The translations under genes were made by a program, and so were the position numbers. From contig CAMGYJ010000009.1 of assembly GCA_946122785.1 (NCBI GenBank), positions 12,802,937-12,866,936 of the forward strand: DNA of 64,000 bases. Reading direction: 5' to 3'. The first letter of the stretch is position 1, and each line of letters opens with the position of its first letter. Of this stretch, positions 48,737 through 61,148 are shown in pieces. The notes below the pieces were generated by a model. That model did no database searches. It saw nothing but the letters and a program-made list of their open reading frames with translations, and had not been told where the DNA came from. The DNA comes from Linum tenue (lineage: Eukaryota; Streptophyta; Magnoliopsida; Malpighiales; Linaceae).

Positions 48737-51425
48737 AGTTGATGTGAGGCTGAAGTGCATAACTGCAGGGAGAGACTACCCACCACAAATCACAAAGGTT
48801 ATGGAGTTCCAAATTGTAAGTGACAAACAAGTAATGCATGCATTTTGAACTGCTTTGTTATTCTGAACAAGCTCTAATTTCTCCAGTCATGCAAATAAAA
48901 GTATTGTCTGAAAAGTATTGTCTGAAATCAGTAACGTGGCCAAGATTCGAGTTTAGTGGGCCCATTTACAAAAAATCTTATAACATTGTATTCAATTATC
49001 AAGTAAATTTTCTTAAAAATATTCAGTCAAGTAGTCATTCATCAAACCATTAGTTATTAGATTCGTACCTTACATTTTGTGTAACTCATAATTGAAAAGT
49101 GACATTTCAATAACTAGCTAAGATAAATAGTTCCCAACCAAATTCTAATACACACAAACGTTTTATAAAAACACATTTGATGACAAAGAAATTGTATATT
49201 GATAGGAAAAATTTGTTGAACTAAGAGCTTTTTAGATATAGCTAGAGGTTTTTGTACACATATTTAGTAGAATTAGAAACTTTTAGAATAAGGACTATAA
49301 AATTGGGGATTTTCAATGATATATGACCAGTATAGTCTAATTTATTTGTGTGTTTCATAATACTAAGACAATTAAATTCCATATGAATGGGGCCCTGAAT
49401 TCTATATCTACCCAAATTAAACAAGTATGTACTATTTTAATTTATCCAAGTGGGGTCCTAGGACCCCATTCCCTTCCACCTCCCTCAGCCACTGTCTGAA
49501 ATGCATGAAGTCTCTCAAAGTTGCTCCCTCCCTCGGCGAAAGAGGAGCATTCATGCTGAGATAGGAAGAGGTGCAATTAGAGGTGGCAAATGGATTGGAC
49601 TCATTGATTGGTGGATTGGGTTAGTGGATTCATGGATTGGATTAGATTCAATGGATTGGTGGATTAATGGATCAAATGGATTGGATTCATGGATTGGTGG
49701 ATTGGATTAGTGGATTCATGGATTAAATGGATTAGTGGATTAATGGATCAAATGGATTGAATTCAATGGATTGGTGGATTGATCCACAATCCAAATGATA
49801 TCCAAGTCTTGGACCATTATCTAAATTTTGAAAAGTTAAGGTCAACCTTTTAATAGTGACATATGACAACCTTTTAAACAGAACATCTTCAAATATCATA
49901 TTGGCCTTCTCTCCTAATCCCATCTCCTCTCCTCTCCTCTCCCAATTCCCAGAAGCTCGCTCGCCCCTTCCGCCCTCTCGGCTCAAGAAAGCTGAGCAAG
50001 TCGACCTGCGATCAAATTAATCTGCGGACCGCTGCTTATCCCGGCTCCGACCGGTGCTGGATGCCCGAAACAAGTTCGCGGAGGAATTTGGTTCATTAGG
50101 GATGATTTGGAAGTTCCAGCATCACCGTACTTGCCTGAGTATGCCAACGGTAGAGGTGATTTCTAGTGGTGTCGAGCGGTTTCACAGCGTGATTACACAG
50201 CTTTTCCAATATGTGAGCCAGCAAGATTTTTGCGGGTTTTCTAACCTTTCAGCTTTTGAGAACTAATCCAGCGTTAGTCATTGTGGTCGAGGTGATTTCC
50301 CTCTGGTTACGGGGCTTATCACTGGTTTGCCACGTTGTCGTCGCGGTGAGAATTGAGCGGTGAGAAAGCAAGGAACCATATCTATTGTTCTAATACAAAG
50401 GCACGTCGCTCGTTCGTCCCCGCCATTCCTTCCGACTCTTTCCTCATAAGTAATTTCCATCCAAGAAAAATTCAGGTCGATGACAACTCTAGACCTCTGT
50501 CTCACTCTCCGGCTCAAACCAAAACAGAGAATACCTAGTAGCAATTTCGTATTGTTTCGATTGGGATTTCGTCGTCGGAAATCTCCCCACACTTCAACTG
50601 TGGATTCCCCTGCATCACAATTCTTGTGGGTCCAGAGCTTGTCGAATTACTCAGCTTGTAGTATGGGTAAGTCGGGATGGTAGTCCAGAGCTTGTCGTAG
50701 GTAGGATTGAAAGCGACAAATTGTTGGTTGGGTCGATTGGCACTTCCGACATCGGCGTGTTCTTCCATCCCTTCGCCATTGTTGTTGGAAGCCTGGATAA
50801 GACCCATCTTTTACAGATTGTTGTATTAAGTTCCCGTGGAAATCCATCGACGGTACGGTGCTGGATCGCTCGCTAAATTCTGGAGTGAGCTCTGATGATC
50901 TGTTTCCTACGACCAGACGTGCATTGAAGGCTCCTCCAGTCGGCAATACAACTAATTATCATTTATGTCTACCGAGAGCTCCTTTTGAGGTAAGACCATT
51001 GGCATTAAGTCTATTTATGGGGTTTTAATGCATATTTCATTCAATGCATTTGGGCCTCTTATTGACCTAATAATGATGTCTAACTAACTATTATCCCTTT
51101 TAAGACATACTTAATGCTCTCTTTAATTTGGAGCTAGTAGATTATTTGATTTCCCAGTAATCAATCATTATACTAATGGTTTGGACTCTAGCCACTCAAC
51201 TTGCAAAGCAGTGTATCCCTTTAATGGCGCTCAATGGTCTTTTATGGCCGGAATTACTTCCCATTTTGGGAAGGAATGAGGTTTTTGAATTCTACCAACC
51301 TCATATATGTTCCCTAGCCAGACAATCCTACAACTAGTTTCTTGAAGTCTCCAATTTATTCCCCCACCTCCGCCCCATAGATCGCTCCTCCCAAATGCCA
51401 AATCCTCCTCCCGCTAGATGACTAT
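48737..51425. other. Intergenic DNA with a GGATTGG-rich repeat
   Basis: 48737-48830 continues the locus interrupted by the hAT insertion. 49000-49500 is AT-rich with no gene. 49579-49800 opens TTAGAGGTGGCAAATGG and is composed of GGATTGGTGGATT words, so it is a relative of the outer hAT element. 49900-51000 has several overlapping frames on both strands without a recognisable domain. Confidence 0.4.
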
Positions 51426-51429
51426 TTAA

Positions 51430-51945
51430 AGGTAAACTTTGATGCAACTGTTTGCGACTCAGGGTGCTTGTCTGGTTTTGTTACCCGTGGCTCAGACATG
51501 CAGGTGGTATTGGAAGTCGGGTTTCGTCACCAGAGAGTAGTCAACACTTACCTGGCAAAGCTCCTAGGAGTAAGAGATGCCATCACTATCGTCGCCTCAA
51601 AATCCTTGACTCACGTGATAGTGGAAGTGATTCCGATGTGGTCTTCAACCAGATCCGACAAGGTGTCCTAGAAGACTCCATTCGAGGTTCGGTTCTCCAG
51701 AAGTGTTGTAAGATCCTAGACACTTTGACAGTTTGCACTTAGTTTAGGGCGGTTCCTAGAGCCGCCAACAATGTTGTCCATAGAGTGGCGCGTAAACCAC
51801 TACTTTTGTCTCTCCTAAGGTTATAGTTTTTCGACTTTTTTGGGTCGCTTCACTAGGGTGTCGCTTGTAAGAGGTTTCAAGGTAGTTTTGTTTGTATAAC
51901 TCTTGTCTTCTCTTGACATCGCTCAGAAATAAAAAAGACATATGT
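51430..51945 (+). pseudogene. 5'-truncated LINE 3' end (RNase H-like domain)
   Basis: Broken frames read VNFDATVCDSGCLSGFVTR, then LLGVRDAITIVASKSLTHVI and the HRVAR-type end, the RVT_3/RNase H-like module at the C-terminus of plant L1-type LINE ORF2. The tail CGTAAACCACTACTTTTGTC to CTTGTCTTCTCTTGACATCG parallels the 3' end of the large LINE at 60356-60480. This is therefore a truncated copy of the same family, plus strand, followed by an A-rich end near 51925. Confidence 0.7.
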
Positions 51946-54479
51946 CAACATTTTTTTATTTTTAATTTTCAACTTTGGTTCTCCGTATTTCATTTCTCTC
52001 CCTATCTCTTATATTTTTGCTTATTGTTCTAAAATTGATTGTTGTTTGTATTTATCGATTTGTTGTTCGTATTCGATTTTGTATGCTTAATCATCTCTCT
52101 CGGTCTAGACATGATTTCGTATTTGATTTTGCATTTTTAATCATCTCTCCCGCTCGAGGTCATATATGATGTTAGCGATAATAATCTCTCTCCCAATCGA
52201 GAAGAACAGAAGTAGCCTTGGAACCAACGAAACTAAATACTAGGTTCTTTCGTCTTTTTCCTTTGATTTTGTTGATTAATTATATTCTTTTTTCTCCATC
52301 TTAGTTGACAATCCAAGGTAAATTCTAAGTTTATCTTTTTACTTGTTGGGCTAAAATAGACGCATAATCTATGTAAATTCTCTAATCAATAGTTGTCAAG
52401 CTCTAAATCAAACAAAGACTTCTTTATCAATAGTGTGTAGATCGTTCTCCTCTGATCCATAGCCTCATTGGCCAGAGTGCAAATTACAACGGAGCTCCCC
52501 ACAACATCTTTGTGATTCTTGCTGCTTTTGCAATTACCTTATGAATTATATTTTGTTAAATATTTCATATAACATTGTTACAGTGTTACTTTCAACTCAC
52601 CGCAAAGCGCAAGTGAGCGGGCCAATATTAATATATTAAGAGAGTTTTTGTAATTGTCATCAACTTTAGTGGCATTATACTAAAGCCACATATTTGCATT
52701 AATTTAATTTACTTTGTCATTTTCCCTTCATTTGCAAGTAGACACCTATTTATCTCATTTTCCCTTTTTCATTTCTTTTAATCACATATGGCAAAATAAC
52801 CTTTTAGCAATCCTCCTTTTTATTTCTTTTATTTTATACTTTGGTTTTTTCTATTCTTAAACCAACATCTTTGTTCATATTTGAAGCATATTCCTACAAT
52901 GTGTTTTCCATTTTTAATTCTTATTTATTGATAATTTACTTAGTTTTTCTACTATTCAACTAAAAGTGGACCGATCACCTGTATTCGGAACATGTGTATA
53001 TCGGAGAAGCAATTTCCATTTATGAATTCTTATAAATTGACCTTTGTGAGTATTCCGGCTATTCAACTAGAGGTCGTTTGGTCACGCGTATTTCAATCAC
53101 GTGTGTTTCAACGATCCATTTTTCATTTTTGAATCCTTATCGATAGAACAAGAGAACCACATTAATTAATTGATTTGAACTAAAAGTCTGTATTTGGTTT
53201 GACCCCATTATTTATCTCTTTAGCGGTTTGCTAGATTCGATGACACTCGCACGTTGGGACAACAAAATCGCTACAGTAGTACTCATTGAAGAACAAGAGA
53301 ACCACATTAATGATTTTTAAAATATTTTTGTTGTTCCCCAATCGGTACCTATTCATTGGCCAACTAGTCCATTTTGTATCGTTTGCTTCACCTTATTGCA
53401 AAATGTGTTTCCTCGATTCTTATCCAGCTGCTTATATGTTCATATTCATCAAATGAGAGCTCTGCCTACAGTTTTTTGGGTTTTGTGTAACCTTTCACAT
53501 TACTCGCTTTACGCGAAGCGCAACAAGGAGGCATATCTAGTGAAATTTTAAACAAAACGTAATTAATAAATATTTTTTTTGTATGTCCAAATTGCACTTG
53601 CTGCAGAGGGATTGTCAAAAATGATAAAAGGTTATCACCAAGGTTGTCAAACCGGTTTAATTCGTTGAGCCGATCAAGCAAGTGGTTTGGGGTTCAATAA
53701 TATGATTGAGGTCCAACCTATTTGATCCATTTTATACATTTTCTAAACATATCTACAAATAAGATAGTCCCCTTAATCTCTTGTTAACCTTTGTTTGATT
53801 CTCCTTTTCCCTTCATCCTCTCTTTTTTATGCCCCCTGCTATAGTGCACTTGTTCATTATGCTTCTATGCCCTTCGTTTCCGCTTATCCTGCCAACTTGA
53901 GATGCTGTTCGGGGTTGATTGTCTGGCCGCCGATGAAATTGGCTACCGCCAGGCGGGAACACTTGCCGAAGGCATGATTGGTCAGTTAACCCTTGCATTG
54001 AAGTCACTCCCAAGTTGGCATCATTATATTGGCGGAATCCCAAATGGGAGAAAGAATCTCCCAAAAACAACAAGTGTTGTTATGACTATTTATTCCTATT
54101 ATTTGTCTTAAGTTATGACCTCATTAATGTTAATGACGAGCCCAATTTTGCGGCATTTATTCTTGGGGTTCCGTCCTTTTTTAACGAATCTAAAACTAGT
54201 GGAATTAGAACCTTTTTAATGCATTTCTTTTCTGGCCAAATAATTTTAGCACAAATCTCGACCCATTTATTGCTGTCATTTTGATGGCCGAGCTGAGTGG
54301 CCCATTAAGCATCTTAATTGGAAATTATGATTGTTTCATACTTGGACCATATTTCTTCCCGGTCAAAACTAATTCTCTCTCCTTGTGTCCATCGAGTTTC
54401 TCATCCTTTTTTCCTTTCGTCTTTGTCCTCTACTTTTTATAACAAAAGCATAGTGTTCTTCCCTTGTCTTCCTTCCAAC
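51946..54479. other. AT-rich intergenic DNA with a possible Helitron end
   Basis: No coding family was recognised. At 53505-53540 a 5-bp stem hairpin (CGCTT, loop TACGCG, AAGCG) is followed after 16 bases by CTAG and T, a weak Helitron-like 3' end on the plus strand. A CTCAC/GTGAG inverted pair lies near 52597-52617. 53800-54470 may be 5' sequence of the adjacent LINE. Confidence 0.35.
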
Positions 54480-57400
54480 CATGTCAGGACCTGTCGAATA
54501 TACGAATGAAGTCCTAGGTGATGGGGTGAACATGGCAAGGTTGAGCTTGCTAGGCAGACTCTTCTACTTGTCTCATCTCTCCAGAATTAGGGTGCAACAC
54601 ACCGCAAACACATCTGGGCTAAACAGGCTGCAATTATCGTTCTTGATGTTGAGTATGGTCATTTCAATTAGGTTTTGCTAACTAAGATAACTACCAAGAA
54701 GCCTTTTGTAAAGCTCCTTGGTTTATTCAATCCAAGATTTTCACGCTGAAAAAGTGAGAGAAACCATCCCACCAACTATTCTTGGATCTTGGCCAGGTTC
54801 CATATATAGTTCAACTGTGGGATTTGCCAGAAGAATATAGAATCGTGGCTTGGGGAAGGCTCCTAGATTCACGACATGGACCTGTGGAGGAAGGTGATGT
54901 ACGCAGTATGGGACAACCCAAGTTGCATGTTCATGGCTAAAGTCTTAATTGATGTCCCTACACCATTGCAACATCGACCGAAAGTTTAGAGAAAAGTCGT
55001 TGATGGTTCAGTCGCATTGTCTTTTTGGTGTCCTTGAGATACCAAAATTTTAAAACCGTTTGTTTCCGATGCAGGCGTATTTTGGCACAATCAGCAAAAT
55101 TGTACTTTTGAATTTAGCATATGTGATGATGGCTTTGGACTAGAGGTGTTGGGAGAGCGCACAAGGCCAAAACTCAATGAGAACTCATACGCAGCTTTCC
55201 ACAATGGTGGCTAACTCATGGCGGGAACGTGTTGTGATAAGGGAGCCGACCGGTCCCTCATTTGGTCGCGTAGACGCGCCTCCAATTGGAAGCTCCTCCT
55301 TTTTGCAGCTGCTCCGCCTATGCCAGGTGGCAATCGACTGATAGAATCGGTGCTCCCCAGTGAGCCTTCCCTGCGGCGTTCTCGGGCTGCAGCTCTAGGA
55401 TGTAGTAGATGGTGAAGACAAGGGGTGGGCCTCGAATGTTGGAGAAATGAGACGCTGGGCTCACCCTTGTTGCAGCGTAGCAGGCTGCTGAGCGGGCTGT
55501 TACTGCGCGAGCTTGGAGGGCAAGTTTTGGGTCGCGACCTGCTTCTCCAGATAAGAGTAGAAGCCTAATTAGTGGTGATATAGTGGTGCGCCCGAACCAC
55601 CCTGGTGGGCTTATATTATTCAAACCCAACCGTTAGGAGACTGGCCTATTTTGGCTCTTTCAAGCACTAATGCGATACCTTTGCAAGTCCAGGAGCCCTC
55701 AATTTTGTATGGACTAGTTAATTTATTTTGTGATGAAGACCCTAAATTTTTATATTATGAAATGAGAGATTCTCATTATTTTTTGCAATGTGGGTTGGAC
55801 ACGTTGAATAATGATCTGCATCCAAATTTGGGTTATGCGACTTCTTGCTCTCCAATTGGAGTGGTAACAAATGGACAATCAAAAGGAAAAGCAATCATGG
55901 TGGAATCCTCAGGGTCGCCAAAAGTGTATGTTAGGAGAAATTCTGGGATTTGTATTCAAGAGCTTGTGGATGGGTTGGTCGAATCTGGACCCAAGCTTTC
56001 ACATATCTAGATATCAAATAACAAAGTGAATAGAGTGGAGGTAGCCAACCCAAATGTCCCCAAGAAAATAAATGAATGTCTACGCCTGGAATGTCAAGGT
56101 GCATGGAATTGTCAAGATGTGGGGAGTGCCTTGACATCTAAACGCTCAAAGGTCTCACAAATATGTCTAACTCTATTCTTTTCTATTTTGTAACAATGAA
56201 TCCTAGTGATAAGGTGTCATCTTTTATTTTCTCTTTAGGACTTTCAATTTGTAATCCAATTGATCCTACAAGTATGTTGGAGGGTTTAGTCTTTGTCTAG
56301 CCAAGTTGGGCCTCACTGTCATCCATTGGGTTCTCCTCCTTTTTTGTTGCAATTTCGTCATTAATGATAGTTCGTTTTACTATGGTGAGTGTCATCGTTT
56401 TGTGCTTACTGGAGTATACCTTTCCCTATGTTATCCCTCGTCGCCAAGCTCAATTGGAAGATCTTCTTGGTTTTGCTCTAGGCTTTCAGATTCATTATTT
56501 TTATCTTAGGAGATGTTAATTATTCGCTTTCATTTTAAAAAATCTTGTGGGGCCATGGAGAAGGGATAAAGTGCTTTCCTTATAGGTTTTTTTTTAATTA
56601 GTTGGGACTTTTTGAGCCTCCATATCAAGGTCCTCAATTCACTTGGACAAATCGAGATAGAAATGGAATACTAATTGAGCAGTGAATTGATAGGGCTTTT
56701 GCCTCAGACTCGTGGATGGATATATGGTTGAATACTTGTCTACATCATCTTTCAGATAGAGGATCCAATCATAAACTGCTTTGTCTTTTAACACATCCGG
56801 AGTCCCCTAGAGTGAAGAGGCTCTTCTGGTTTGATCTTCGCTAGGCTTCCAATCCAGAAGCAGGTCTTCTAATTAGCTTTTTTGGGGGTTGCATGTAGAT
56901 GACTCATAGAAATTCTACCTCTTCTACAAGCTTCTTCGCACTTGACATGTGCTTTTTGATTGGTGCAAGGGTGGTAGGTCAAATTCTACTCGAAACATCA
57001 AAGAGACGGAGTCATGCCCTAGAAATGGCTTAAAATGATCAAGTAGTGGATTGGACTGTAATTCGAGAGCTTGAAATCAAGTTGGGGATCCATTACGATC
57101 GAGAGGAAATATATTGGAGACATAAATCCAGGATCAAATGACTACAAGAAGGGGAGAATATTGATTATTTTCACCTCATTACCTCAATAGGGGACTTGGA
57201 GGATGATAGGGGAATATGGTTAACTGTAAAGATGGAGAAATGTTCCATTGTAGTGAGCTACTTTAGGGACCTGTTTAAAACCGCAGTTTTGGTGGAATTA
57301 GTCTGTCTAACCTGCCTTTTCCTAGATTGATTAATAATGAATAAAACTTGGGCTTAACTGCATTAGTTATGCCGGAGGGAGTTTGAAAGGTGGTTTTCAG

Positions 57401-60400
57401 TAGGGGTAAAACTCAAGCACCATGTACAGATGGTTTCACAGTTGGTTTCTTTCCGACTTATAGGAACATAGTTAGTCTGGATGCCACTCAAGTAGTACTG
57501 GCATTCTTTCACTCTAGACATCTGCTGAAAAGCTTTAATCGTACTTGGATATCCCTTATGCCAAAAGTTGTCGAGGTGCGTAACATGAAGAACTTACTTC
57601 CTATAAGTCTGTGTCAGGTCTTTTATAAAATCATCTAAAAAATCTTAGTTGATAGGCTTGGCCTAGTGTTACCACGAGTTATCTTTGAGTCCAAAATGGA
57701 TTCATTATAGGGCATCATATTACTGACAATATCCTGATCGATAATGAGATAACACATCACCTAAAGACCACGTCATCTGGGTGAAAGTCGTGGATGGCCC
57801 TAAGATTGGATATGGAGAAGGTGTATAACCGCATAAAATGACCATTTTTGTTTGAGACGATGAAGTAATTAGGGTTTCATCCCCAGTTCGTAGCCCCAAT
57901 ATGGGAATGTGTCATCACAATCTCTTATTCAGACATTGTAAATGGTAATTCAGCAGAGTATTTCCGACCTACTAGAGGACTCCGACAGGGAGACCCCCCT
58001 CTTCTCTGTCATTTGCCATATGCTCATAAGGCTTCTCAAAGTTGACAATCCCGGTTGTTTCTATGGTTTTTTTTGGAAGGATTGCTTGTCTGTCCGACAT
58101 GCCCAATGGACTCTCATCTCTTCTTTTTGGGCTCCCTTCCATCCTATCCAAGTCTAAGAGAGATGCGTCTACGTTCTTTGAGGAGAAATTCCGCAAGGAA
58201 CTTCAACGTTGGAAACAACGGTCATTATCAAGAGTTGTCGAGGACACACTCATAAGAATATCTGCGACTAATCTACCTGTCCATGGTATGTCCTGTTTTA
58301 GATTTCTCAAGGAAACATGTCAACGCTTGAATGGCCATGCAGCCAGGTTCTGGTGGGGCTCCTCTAGTAACTCAGACCATCCTATCCATTGTGTCTCATG
58401 AATGGGAGTAACCCAAAGTAAATTTAAGAGGGAGGATTGGCAAAGAAGTCAAAATCGGGATTGTACGTAAAATCGAAAATGGGGGTAAAATCGAAATCGT
58501 CAAATTGTAGGACTTTAAGATCCATATAAAAATAAAGACGGAATAATATTAGTAAGGAAAATCATGAATAACACAAGAGCACATAACACTTACTATGATA
58601 ATTTATCAAGGTTAATGTTCCAATTTTCAAGGTTAATGTTAAGGGATGATGAATCGATGATGATTATCACGTTGATGTGAATCGATTATAGTCGATGGTG
58701 GTTAGTGTGAGAGAACTAGAGGATGTTGGTGGAGGAGAAGAAAAAGAGGCGTAATTTTGCAAATTATGGGGAAAATAAGTAAAATTGACTCAAAGATTTG
58801 AATCATAAAATCGTAAGATTTTAAGAATTTAAATCGTGAATAGTGGAGGATTTTAAGGTCCATAGATTTCATTGTAAAATCAAAATCGGAATAGGTAAGT
58901 AAAATCATAAAAACGTAGAATTTTAGGATTTAAATCGGATTTTGACTACTCTGGGATTGAGGTTCAGAGACTTTGAGGCTTTTAACCAAGCGCTTCTGGC
59001 AAAGCAGGGTTGGCGCATTTGGGCGGATCCAAACTCTTTGCTGAGCCAAATCTATAAAGGTCGATACTTTAATTCTCGTTCCATTCTAGATGCTCGGGTG
59101 GGATCCAATTCATAGTGGGGTTGGCTTAGCCTTCATTATGGAAGATATCTCTTCCTTCAAGGAATGAGATGGCAAGTGAGAGATGGACATATCATTGACG
59201 CTTTCTACGATAGTTGGATTTCAAGAGTTAACCCAGAAAGCCCGGTGATCAGGTTGGCCAATATTAGTTCATCTCTAAGGGTTCGGAAAAATGACATTTT
59301 CCTCGTTTATAGTATTGTTTTGATCCCCGTTCAGTTGATCTCATTTGCAAGATGGCCCTATCACGGACTAATCAACCAGACACTAGAGTCTGGAATTTCA
59401 CCAAAAATGGCAAGTATTAAGTTAAGACAAGATACCATTTGGCTTTAGAAGGTATTCTAGCTCCTAGTAGAAAATCTTTGGCTCATATTATTGACCCTCT
59501 TGTGTGGAAAATGACGTGTGTCATCCTGGCTCCAAAACCGAGGTTCTTCATTTGGCAGTGTCTTAAAGTGGCCCTTCCAACAACAGACAACAATAGCACT
59601 CAAGCCCCATGGGGTTAATTGTCTAAGGTGATACCCTGTTTGCTAGAGGTTCCGAGAGAGTATAGAACATTTGATCTTTCATTGCCCCCTTGCCAATCAA
59701 TTATGGTATTTTGTGGGATTAAGTGACATGCTAGTTTAGGCCCCGACTATGAAATCGAGTGTGTGGTGGCGTCAAGTTATGCTAATGAAGCAGTTCCAAA
59801 CCCTTATTCTCCAAGTAGTATGCCTCTTGTGGAGAATATGAAAATCAAGAAATAAAGTGGTATTTGAAAATAGGTAGCCCCATGTCCGTTCACTTGCCTG
59901 CCAATTCTCGTCTCAGGTACGTGAAGTGCTCACCTCGTTGTCGCTTGCCTCATCTTATGTGCCTTATGTTCCTGCTTCTTCTAGCCATCTTTGGGAAAGC
60001 CCTGCTCAAGATTATCTGAAGACCAATTTTGGACGCTCGTCTGCCTTGTGGTTCGTGGCTCGAACAGGCATGTGCAGCTCACCTCGGGTGTCCAGCATCA
60101 GGGAATCTCCGACCCATATCTCGTACAACTCTTTGCAGATAGGGATGCAATTTCTCTTGCATCTCCTAGAATTTTGTCTCGAGTGATCATCGAAGGAGAT
60201 GTAGAAGTGGTCGTCCGTAAGCTCAACCTTGGTGTGGTGGAGGATTTCATTGAAGGCCCCCTGTGAGATTGTCTTATTATTCTTGAGTTTTTTTCTCATT
60301 GTATAGAATTTATGGAAGTTTTCGGGATGCCAACTGGGTTGTCCATAGAGTGACACGTAAAGCCTTGTTGTTGTCTCGGTTAGAGTTAGCTTCTTTTGAC

Positions 60401-60490
60401 TTTGTAAGATGACTTATTAGTGGGATGAGGAGAGATTGTAAGTAGTGATTCTTCATAACTATTGTCTTGACATTACTCGAAAAAAAATTA
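54480..60490 (+). pseudogene. L1-type LINE retrotransposon, degenerate, with an internal insertion
   Basis: A long decayed non-LTR retrotransposon. The ORF1 region at 54480-55600 holds DUF4283-like pieces (WDLPEEYR and a MFMVKVLID-like stretch). The endonuclease C-terminal part at about 56600-56800 reads GPQFTWTNRDRNG, then LSDRGSNHKLL. The reverse transcriptase at 57100-58400 includes WISLMPKV, then EYFRPTRGLRQGDP. After a 513-bp insertion it continues RDFEAFNQALLAKQGWRIW (58970). It then has a zinc-binding RVT segment PRFFIWQCLKVALPT (about 59540) and an RNase H-like end at 59930-60300. Stops and frameshifts are throughout. The 3' end near 60480 is A-rich (CGAAAAAAAATTAC). Confidence 0.85.
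58441..58953. mobile_element. TIR element (hAT-like) inserted in the LINE reverse-transcriptase region
   Basis: The left end CAAAGAAGTCAAAATCGGGA and the right end (reverse complement CAGAGTAGTCAAAATCCGAT) form an imperfect inverted repeat. The interior is filled with AAAATCGTAAGATTTTAAG-type words. It cuts the LINE coding sequence between GGGAGGATTGG and GATTGAGG. The 8-bp flanks AGGATTGG and GGATTGAG are similar but not identical, as expected for an old insertion. Confidence 0.6.
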
Positions 60491-60992
60491 CAAATAAGAT
60501 AGTAATTTAAAATTTTAATAACTGAAATGAAATTTATCTTACATGTAAGTATGTAACTATTAGAAACTCACCTCTCATAAACAAGCTACATAACCTTCAC
60601 GAACCACCCACTATCGGCATCCATCCTCCTTCTCTTTTTCCTAATCCCTCTCCCCTCTTCTTCCTTTGTAGTAGTCGGACCAGATCCAACCAATCAATTA
60701 GTAGAATTTAAGAGTTTATCTCGTCCTCTAATCAACTATAAGAAAGTAGTAATTAAAGGGTACTTTTCATCCTTTTTTGATCGAATTTACTTTTCATCTT
60801 TAGAGATTCTTCGTAATTCAATCCCCCATATAAAAATGCAAAAAGTTTCCTTTCCTTTCCTTTTTTTTTTTTTTGGTAAAAAAAAAAAGTAAAAGAAAAG
60901 GGGAAGAGAAACGAGAATAGAGGGAGTGGAATCTCTTTTGGAGATGCAGTCAGAATCAACGGCGGTGATTGAAGAACCCCATATATTTTTTT

Positions 60993-60999
60993 TATAAAA
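60993..60999 (+). promoter_or_regulatory. Probable TATA box of asparagine synthetase
   Basis: TATAAAA lies 150 bases upstream of the ATG at 61149. This leaves a 5' UTR of roughly 120 bases with pyrimidine-rich TCTCTATTCTCTAGCCTCC sequence. Confidence 0.6.
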
Positions 61000-61148
61000 C
61001 ACACAGAAAGTTCAACCTATTCCATTCAGTCATCTCTATTCTCTAGCCTCCACTCTATTTCCGGCGCTCTCTGTGCGTGCCGCTGGCTCGCTCCTCCACA
61101 CTGCTCAGCTGACATTTAACAGAGCAAGAAGAAAAGACTATCGCCGCC

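Noticed and set aside
49579..49800. Complete second copy of the outer hAT element
   Set aside because: The left-end word is present but no matching right end or 8-bp duplication was found.
53505..53541. Third Helitron end
   Set aside because: Short stem and a 16-base spacer to CTAG are outside the usual pattern; noted only as weak within the intergenic entry.
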